Shown here piece by piece: positions 57,863 to 64,000 of a stretch of DNA of 64,000 nucleotides. Every line of letters starts with the position of its first letter. Position 1 is the first letter of the stretch. Below the pieces are notes generated by a model, which saw only the letters and a program-made list of their open reading frames with translations, was not told the origin of the DNA and ran no database searches. The stretch is taken from NCBI GenBank assembly GCA_947585795.1, contig CANPXG010000004.1, forward strand, positions 1-64,000. The letters run 5' to 3'. The position numbers were made by a program, and so were the translations under genes. This DNA is from an uncultured Clostridia bacterium. Lineage in GTDB: Bacteria > Bacillota > Clostridia > UBA1381.

Positions 57863-60484
57863 TTATTTTACCCACGGGTAATACGGCTTAAGCGGTTCGG
57901 AGAAACGGTTATATATAGCGTCCGCGTCGCTTCTGTTAAGAGTGCCGTCTTTGTTTACGTCCCATATTCTCGCCTGTGTTACCGTGGTCGGCACGCCGGA
58001 CGCTTTGGCTGTTATGTAATTTCCGTCGATCGCGTTTAATATACCGTCGCCGTTCGCGTCGCCTATTTTACCGCCCACAACCATGACGTAACGCGTCAGT
58101 GTGCCGCCGTCGTAATTATACGTCACCTTGTAAAGGTCTTTCGCGCCGTCTACAGCTTCAAGCGTTCCCTTGACCGCCGCGGCGCCGTTTACGACCATGC
58201 CCGGGTCGTCAAAATTCTTTATATCATTTACTATGACCGTGTTTACGTCTGCGTCAAAATCCGATTCATCCGTATTCGGTACAATGAATTTCGGGTAATG
58301 CGTATCATTGTATATGCGGCTCGTCTTGAAGGTATTCACTGCGTCGTCTTTGTCGGCAGCAGCCTCATTATAAATCATAGCGGCGGGCGAGTTGCCCATA
58401 TTAAGCGACGCCACGGATGTTATCGTCATTTTTGCGCTAATGCCTTCCGCAAGCGTGTAATTTCCGCTTGGGAAAGTGATTACAATATCGTATGTACCCG
58501 CGTCCTTTACGCTGTCAGACAAAGTTCCCGATGAGCTTCTGTACTGTACGGTATAGTCGCTGTCCGAAAGTCCGTCGTTACTCGTCACCGTCGCCTTGTG
58601 CGCGCCACCGTCGTAGGGGGCGGTGTTGTTGGTTATGGTGAAGGTGACTTCTTTTGGGTCTACCGTGTACTGATATGACTGCTGCTCCGAGGACAACTCA
58701 TAGTTATCATTTGTAACTTCAATTACAATATCATACGTGCCGGCGTTCGTTACGCTGTCAGACATGGCTTCCGACGCGCTCTTATACTGTACATTATAAT
58801 CATCGGGCGATCTAAGGTCGCTGTCATTATCCACAGCTGCCGTATGTTGTGAACCGTCATATATTGTACTGTTATCGCTTACGGTAAATGTTACCTGTTT
58901 CGGGTTTACCGTATATGTATATGACGGCTGCGACGAGGACAACGTATAGTTATCGTTTGTAACCTCGATTACAATATCATACGTGCCGGCATTCGTTACG
59001 TCACTTGACGTATGTTCGTCCTTATCCCGGTATGTAACAGTGTAATCGTCATCGGTAAGACCGCTGTCGTTTGCCACAGTTGCCTTGTGAGTCGAACCGT
59101 CATATGTTGTACTGTTATCGCTTACGGTAAACGTTACCTGTTTTTTCGTGATTTCAAATGTGTTGCCCGAAACCGTACCCATTGTATAGCCTATGCCGTC
59201 ATTAAGCGTAATAATAACGGTGTACGTTCCCACGTCGGTAGGTTCTACGGGAGTTAAATGCTCTGCGTCATCGCTCTTATAATACTTAACCGTGTACTTA
59301 TCGGAAGTAAGCTCGCAATCATTGGTGATTGTCGGATACTGCGCCCCGCCGCTGTACTGCTTCACTGCGTCGCTTACCGTAAAGTTGACTGTACGTTCGC
59401 GCACGGTCACGGTCGAGGGAGTGATCGTTCCCACGTCGTACATTTCCGAGTCCGGTTCCTGCAGCGTGATATGCACGGTGTATGTACCGACACCCTCGGG
59501 TTTAGCGTGCATTTGTCCGTCTTTTTCATACTGAACGGTATAATTCGTTACGCCATCAATAGAGGGCTTGTATGTTCTGTTCCACGTTTCACCGACATAG
59601 AAATTGCTCATATCATCAAGCGTGAAATTTACGCGGTTACGGGCTATTTCAAACAGCGCGGTATTCGACGTCGGGGTGACAAAATTATCATCGTTAATTG
59701 TGCACACAACATGATATTTTCCCGGCTCGGTCGGAGGATCGGTGTTTGTCGGATATTCAACGTCCTTTCCCTCATACTCTACTGTGTATTTGGGCATAGG
59801 ATCCGAATTGACCGTTACGGTCGGCTGCTTGGGACTGCCGTCGTAATACTGAAGCAAATAGTCAAATGAAACGGTTAAATCGTCTTTTTTGTTTATGTAC
59901 ATATGAGTTTTATCCTTTGAACCGTACACGTATCCCGGTGAGGTAACCTGTATTTTAATCAGATAATTACCCGCGTCGGTCTGTGACGCGGCGCCGCCGT
60001 ATGTAATGGTGTAATTAATATCGTCCCTGCGTGTACCGTCCACATAAGGTACGGCGGTGACGGTATGCGGATTTTTATCATACGTAAATGTGTTTTCACC
60101 CAATTCAAAACGCACAAGCTGTGCGTGGATAGGCAGACTGAATACCTGCGTAACGGACGCGCCTGCCGAGTCGGTAACGCGTATCTCTATAAATGAATAT
60201 GTCACGCCGCCGGACGTCGGGGTGCCCGAGTACAAACCTTCTTTTGTAAGAGTGAGCCCCGGAGGACAATATACGCTGTTAACCAATTCAAAGATGTACG
60301 GAGCTGTGCCGCCCGTAGCTTCTATTTTCTGTGAATATGCCGCGTTCGCGGTGGCGGTAGGCAGCTCGGAAGGTGTGACAAACGCCAAGTCGTCCGCCGC
60401 ATGGGCGCACAATCCTACAGTGAACACTATTACAAATGCCGCGAAAAGGGCGGGTAATTTATTCATAGCGGATAGTTTTTTCAT
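57863..60484 (-). CDS. Secreted protein with Ig-like/MBG repeats and dockerin-like end
   Basis: An 873-aa exported protein. Signal peptide to about residue 29 (AHAA). An He_PIG-type Ig domain (about 33-120) is followed by seven or eight MBG-type repeats of about 75-90 residues; three in a row share VTFTVSDNSTxYDG and NAGTYDIVIEVTNDNY. The C terminus (about 805-865) has two dockerin-type calcium loops (GDANGDGILNAIDGNYI; WDVNKDGTLNRSDADAI). A dockerin would let it bind a cohesin, but no cohesin gene is visible here. Part of a three-gene surface operon. Confidence 0.85.
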   Translation of the reverse strand: MKKLSAMNKLPALFAAFVIVFTVGLCAHAADDLAFVTPSELPTATANAAYSQKIEATGGTAPYIFELVNSVYCPPGLTLTKEGLYSGTPTSGGVTYSFIEIRVTDSAGASVTQVFSLPIHAQLVRFELGENTFTYDKNPHTVTAVPYVDGTRRDDINYTITYGGAASQTDAGNYLIKIQVTSPGYVYGSKDKTHMYINKKDDLTVSFDYLLQYYDGSPKQPTVTVNSDPMPKYTVEYEGKDVEYPTNTDPPTEPGKYHVVCTINDDNFVTPTSNTALFEIARNRVNFTLDDMSNFYVGETWNRTYKPSIDGVTNYTVQYEKDGQMHAKPEGVGTYTVHITLQEPDSEMYDVGTITPSTVTVRERTVNFTVSDAVKQYSGGAQYPTITNDCELTSDKYTVKYYKSDDAEHLTPVEPTDVGTYTVIITLNDGIGYTMGTVSGNTFEITKKQVTFTVSDNSTTYDGSTHKATVANDSGLTDDDYTVTYRDKDEHTSSDVTNAGTYDIVIEVTNDNYTLSSSQPSYTYTVNPKQVTFTVSDNSTIYDGSQHTAAVDNDSDLRSPDDYNVQYKSASEAMSDSVTNAGTYDIVIEVTNDNYELSSEQQSYQYTVDPKEVTFTITNNTAPYDGGAHKATVTSNDGLSDSDYTVQYRSSSGTLSDSVKDAGTYDIVITFPSGNYTLAEGISAKMTITSVASLNMGNSPAAMIYNEAAADKDDAVNTFKTSRIYNDTHYPKFIVPNTDESDFDADVNTVIVNDIKNFDDPGMVVNGAAAVKGTLEAVDGAKDLYKVTYNYDGGTLTRYVMVVGGKIGDANGDGILNAIDGNYITAKASGVPTTVTQARIWDVNKDGTLNRSDADAIYNRFSEPLKPYYPWVK

Positions 60485-60536
60485 ACAGAAAACACCCCTT
60501 TTTATAATTTAAGTTTAGCGGCGGTGTGAGCCGCGC

Positions 60537-60850
60537 TCGATATATACCACTACCCGCACGGACGGCGGAAATGCCGCCGCGTGCAGGCGCGCCACACGAA
60601 GGGAAATGTGTGGTGGGTTTTGTTACATTTCCGAAGGGAAATTCGAAAATGACAAAGACGTTGCTATTGGGGGGAGCCCAAGGGGCGGACATTGTCCGCC
60701 CCTACAGAGGGGGTTCCACACGGGAGAGTTGTTACATTTCCGAAGGTAATGTCCAAATGTGACAGAGGCTTTGGAAATGTAACAACGCGGGGCGGGAATG
60801 CCCCGCATTATTACATTAATTTTTTTGGTTTGCCCACGTAGGGGCAGAAT
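60537..60850. repeat. Intergenic repeats with TTACATTTCC inverted arms
   Basis: GTTGTTACATTTCC (60728-60741) and GGAAATGTAACAAC (60773-60786) are perfect 14-base inverted arms; GTTACATTTCCGAAGG also occurs near 60619-60634. A GTAG-footed hairpin (minus orientation, GGGGCGGACATTGTCCGCCC) lies at 60682-60705. GCGGGGC/GCCCCGC at 60787-60806 may act as a terminator for the gene ending at 60853. Confidence 0.75.
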
Positions 60851-60852
60851 TA

Positions 60853-63800
60853 TTATTCGGTCGGATCGGTCACGGAACCGGGATCCGCTGTCGTTCCGTC
60901 CTCGGGAGCCGGTTCGTCAGCCTCATTTGCTGTTTCGCTATCTTCGGGTGCAGTTTCTTCCGCCTCGGTGGCTGTTTCGTCAACCTCGGGTGCGGGAGTT
61001 TCCTCGGGAACTGCCTCGTCTACCTCGGGAACAAGCGTTTCCAAAGCGCCGTTTACCTCTCTCTCATTTACCGCGAGGATAATATTACCCTCAGCCCAGT
61101 GACCTGAAATGTCGCTCGGCATGAATGTCATGATCGCCGTCGACGGAGCAAGAACGTTGTTTATCATCGTTACTGCCTCGGCTCTCGTCAAGGGTGAGTA
61201 CGGAGCAAATGTTCCGTTCGTGTAACCCGAAACGATACCCAGTGTCGCAAGCGTCGTTATATAATCCTTCGCCCAATCCGCATCGGTAACGTCCGTAAAC
61301 ATGCCGTCTGCAGAAATAATGTCGTACTTCTGCGCTCTTGTGATAACTGCCGCAAGCTCGCCTCTCGTTACCTGATTTTCAGGTCTGTACGTGTTGTCCT
61401 CGTAACCGCTTATTACGTCATACGCTTCGAGGTAGCCCACATACTTGTTATACCACGCGTTGTCCGGAACGTCGGGGAATGACGAGTCATACGCACCGTC
61501 CGGAATGTCGTCGCCGTTTATAAGTCTTGCTATCATCGACGCAAGCTCTGCTCTCGTTATGTTGTTGTCGGGCAGGAATGTGCCGTCGTCATAACCGGAA
61601 GCGTAAGGCTTCGTGTACTCGGTGTTGATCAGAGGCTCGTCGGGCTTCGGCGTGGGAGTCGGAGTCACAGCGTCACCCTGCTTCTCAGGCTTTACTGTAA
61701 TCGTTACGGACTTCTGTACTCCGCCTACGCTCGCTGTAATTCTTACTTCGCCTTCCTTAAGAAGCTTAACGTTACCGTTCTCGTCTACAGTCGCGATATT
61801 TTCGTTGTTTGACTTCCAGGTCGGCTTGTTCGTCGTGCCGGTAATGGTCGGTGTGAGAGTCAGCGTATCGTTAACGTATCCTTCAAGCTTCGACTCGGGG
61901 AACGTTACAGTCACACTGCTTCCGCCGCCGCCTCCACCGCCGCCGCCACCGCCGGACGTCTGCGTCATGTAGAGCGTTGTTTCAGCTTTAAGCGTGAACG
62001 GATATTCTATCTTCGTCTTACCTTCCTTATCGGTGTAATATGCCTTAAATCTCGACGGCTTAGAGCCTAAGATACCGTCTGAGCTATTAAATCCGCTGTC
62101 GCTCGTAACGGTCGTTTCATCCGTGTATGCTTCGGCGAGTACTGTTGTCGAGTTTACCTTGTAAACAGTAACGTGGTTCTTGAACGTCGTTATCGTTCCC
62201 TCAACAGCTTCCGAAGGAGCGTAGTTTCCGTCATCGGTTTCCTTAACTCTTGCCTGAACGGTTACGTTCTTGTTCGTGGGCAGGTTCTCAATCGTTGTGT
62301 CGGTTGACCAGTCTGACCATGTGCTTCCGCCGTCGGTCGAGTATCTGTACTCAATCGTGCCGTCCTCCGTTACGGGACCGGTTATGTCAACGCTGTTGTC
62401 GGTATTATCCTTCGTCAGCGTTACAGCACCGGGAGCAGTCTGAGTACCCTGAGTAATCGTACCTTTACCGGTTGCGGTCGTGCTCGATGTGATCGGCGCG
62501 CCGGTATCGTCAACTATTTCATAGTTATCCGCATCGTCGCCCGTTAATTCAAGGTTCTTCGCGGTGAAGTCCTTATTCTCACCGGCGTTGGGATCGGTAA
62601 ACTCCACATCAAATGTAATTTGAACATCGTCGGGAGTGCCGTCGCCGTCGCTGTCTATAATCGGACTGCTGCCCGTGCCGGTAAATTCAGCCTCGGTCGT
62701 TTGACTGTTTGCGTCATTATACTTCTGCTCCGCCGTAAGGGTAAAGTCAGAAAGCTTGATCGGCTTTTTCTTGACCGTTATCGTAAGCTCGGCAGTCTTG
62801 CCGTCCTTTGAGAAGGTCAGCTTCCATTCGCCGTAAGCGTCAAACTTAAACGTGCTTACGTTAGCTGCGGTGATTGCGGCGCCTGTGCCGCCCGTCGAAG
62901 GAGCAGCCATCGTTATCGCACCGTTATCCGCAAGGAAGTCTGCCACTGTTTTACTTTCGGATGTGCCGCCGTCATAGTTATACGAAATCTGCACGTCCGC
63001 TACGTTAAGCGTAAGATCCGGATATGTGTATGTCTGCGTTGTCGGCGTTACCGAAATGGTATTGAGCGTTCTGTTTGTTACGCTACCGCCGCCCGTTGCC
63101 GTATACTCGGTCGTAGCGCCGGTATAGTCATAGTTAGCCGCGTCACCGGCGGTACCCGCGCCGTTTGAAAGCGGATTGGGAGATTTCGGTGTAACCTGTA
63201 TGTCTACATTTTGACCGACTTTTTCGCTCGTTACGTCAGACGGGTTATACTTATACGTATAGTCAAACCATACTACGTCGCCGTCCACGATACCGTCGGC
63301 AGCCTTCATCGGATAGCTTCCTTCGCCGGTCAGAGTGTCGTCCTTGCCGAGCACAGCCGCGGGAGCGCCCGTGATGTGAGGATGTGCTGTGATAGACTTC
63401 TTATTAATTGTACCCTTGATCGTATTATGAACGGTCGTGCTGCCTGTCGTTGTCATTGTAGTGCCGTCCGGAACAAGAGTATAATTCTTGGTAAAGTCAG
63501 CAATGCCCGCCACAGCCGCATCATCGGCAATTGTTATAACAATGTTCTTGTTATTTCCGGCGTTCTTGTCGGAGTACGCAAGCGTTACACCGGTAATTGT
63601 CGCGCCGCCTGTCACGGTTGTCTGATCCGCAGCAATAAGGTCGGTTGTTGTTATACCGATTGTCGGTATGCCGGTTGTTTCCGAAGTAAAGTTTGCATTA
63701 CCGTCATATGTCTTTGTCGGACTTGTCGGTTCCGCAGCCGCCGTCAATGTAACGTGTACCGGCTTCTTGTCAACATGGAGAGTGATGTGTCCTGATGTGG

Positions 63801-64000
63801 TACCGCTTGTGCCATTGAAAACTACATCATCGGGATCGCCTTCCATGTAGAATTGAAGGTGTTTGCCGTCCATGTCGGGCTTAAGTACTGTAGTTTCGTC
63901 AATGTCTTCATAGCCTACGACAACATCGTGCGTATCGGGTTCAACGACGCGCATCTTTACATCTGACGGGAAGTTGTCAAAGCCATCGTACTCTTCTGTG
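60853..64000 (-). CDS. Giant SLH surface protein with YDG repeats (5' end outside window)
   Basis: At least 1049 residues; the frame is open through position 64000 (reads EEYDGFDNFPSDVK before the first Met at 63954), so the true start lies beyond the window. It has YDG/MBG-type repeats (PTKTYDGNANFTS; KYNDANSQTTEAEFTG), a fibronectin-like stretch, an 11-Gly run, a BIG2 domain (PTWKSNNENIATVDENGNV), three SLH domains, and an acidic Glu/Pro/Asp/Thr tail of about 65 residues after the SLH part. Such a tail after SLH domains is uncommon. First of the three minus-strand surface genes in this window. Confidence 0.85.
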   Translation of the reverse strand, partial: TEEYDGFDNFPSDVKMRVVEPDTHDVVVGYEDIDETTVLKPDMDGKHLQFYMEGDPDDVVFNGTSGTTSGHITLHVDKKPVHVTLTAAAEPTSPTKTYDGNANFTSETTGIPTIGITTTDLIAADQTTVTGGATITGVTLAYSDKNAGNNKNIVITIADDAAVAGIADFTKNYTLVPDGTTMTTTGSTTVHNTIKGTINKKSITAHPHITGAPAAVLGKDDTLTGEGSYPMKAADGIVDGDVVWFDYTYKYNPSDVTSEKVGQNVDIQVTPKSPNPLSNGAGTAGDAANYDYTGATTEYTATGGGSVTNRTLNTISVTPTTQTYTYPDLTLNVADVQISYNYDGGTSESKTVADFLADNGAITMAAPSTGGTGAAITAANVSTFKFDAYGEWKLTFSKDGKTAELTITVKKKPIKLSDFTLTAEQKYNDANSQTTEAEFTGTGSSPIIDSDGDGTPDDVQITFDVEFTDPNAGENKDFTAKNLELTGDDADNYEIVDDTGAPITSSTTATGKGTITQGTQTAPGAVTLTKDNTDNSVDITGPVTEDGTIEYRYSTDGGSTWSDWSTDTTIENLPTNKNVTVQARVKETDDGNYAPSEAVEGTITTFKNHVTVYKVNSTTVLAEAYTDETTVTSDSGFNSSDGILGSKPSRFKAYYTDKEGKTKIEYPFTLKAETTLYMTQTSGGGGGGGGGGGSSVTVTFPESKLEGYVNDTLTLTPTITGTTNKPTWKSNNENIATVDENGNVKLLKEGEVRITASVGGVQKSVTITVKPEKQGDAVTPTPTPKPDEPLINTEYTKPYASGYDDGTFLPDNNITRAELASMIARLINGDDIPDGAYDSSFPDVPDNAWYNKYVGYLEAYDVISGYEDNTYRPENQVTRGELAAVITRAQKYDIISADGMFTDVTDADWAKDYITTLATLGIVSGYTNGTFAPYSPLTRAEAVTMINNVLAPSTAIMTFMPSDISGHWAEGNIILAVNEREVNGALETLVPEVDEAVPEETPAPEVDETATEAEETAPEDSETANEADEPAPEDGTTADPGSVTDPTE

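Noticed and set aside
1-64000. tRNA or rRNA genes
   Set aside because: I saw no cloverleaf-like stretch with a TTCGANNC arm and no rRNA sequence.

Overview
The window looks like the chromosome of a spore-former-type Clostridia (Firmicutes), probably an uncultured gut or rumen lineage. Supporting signs are the rpsF-ssb-rpsR operon, SpoVG, a SigF/SigG-type sigma factor, strong AGGAGG ribosome sites, consensus TTGACA-17-TATAAT promoters, and many secreted proteins with S-layer homology (SLH), dockerin, copper-amine-oxidase-like and Ig-like domains. Most host genes have many C or G third codon bases. Two stretches are clearly more AT-rich: the pair at 7.4-8.3 kb and the element at 32.3-39.3 kb.

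Layout. 0-2 kb: a secondary-repeat mosaic, a sialate O-acetylesterase-like gene and an IS3 transposase remnant between 39-bp direct repeats. 2-7.2 kb: ECF sigma/anti-sigma pair, rpsF-ssb-rpsR, an XRE regulator and ftsH. 7.3-8.3 kb: an ADP-ribosyltransferase-like (DUF3990-type) gene and a small partner, bracketed by a perfect 24-bp direct repeat. 8.4-16.6 kb: an SLH protein, murC, spoVG, then an operon of membrane protein, sigma factor, pyrE and SLH protein. 16.7-25.2 kb: a zinc-cluster protein, a cupin protein, a degenerate copy of a repeated cassette, a GH26-like hydrolase with a polytopic membrane protein, small regulators and a DeoR regulator. 25.4-32.3 kb: gap, surface and membrane proteins, a glucosaminidase-like protein and lysS. 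32.3-39.3 kb: an integrated element in the 3' end of lysS (Rep, FtsK-like, Xis, Int, plus a leucine-rich surface protein as cargo). 39.3-46.8 kb: two full copies of a cassette (small RNA plus secreted protein) flanking sbcD-sbcC. 47-48 kb: a dense repeat mosaic. 48-64 kb: rodA and three very large surface protein genes on the minus strand, the last running off the window.

Main points of interest. (1) A cassette present four times (two full, one internally deleted, one 3' remnant) carries its own promoter and a predicted RNA of about 108 nt with base-pair-preserving variation, followed by a second promoter and a secreted 318-aa protein. Two of the copies begin with the 3' tail of lysS. (2) The lysS-integrated element has the gene set Rep + FtsK-type translocase + Xis + Int with no type IV secretion genes, which resembles actinomycete AICEs more than classical Firmicutes ICEs. 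Its xis has no ATG, GTG or TTG start. (3) The intergenic mosaics are built from hairpin modules, many with a GTAG foot like REP elements. Stems differ between copies while pairing is kept, and one module sits inside the palindrome of another. (4) The ART-like pair with flanking direct repeats looks like a mobile toxin-antitoxin-type module.

All calls come from reading sequence and translations by eye. No searches or folding programs were run. Family names are from motif recognition; promoters and terminators are from consensus matching.
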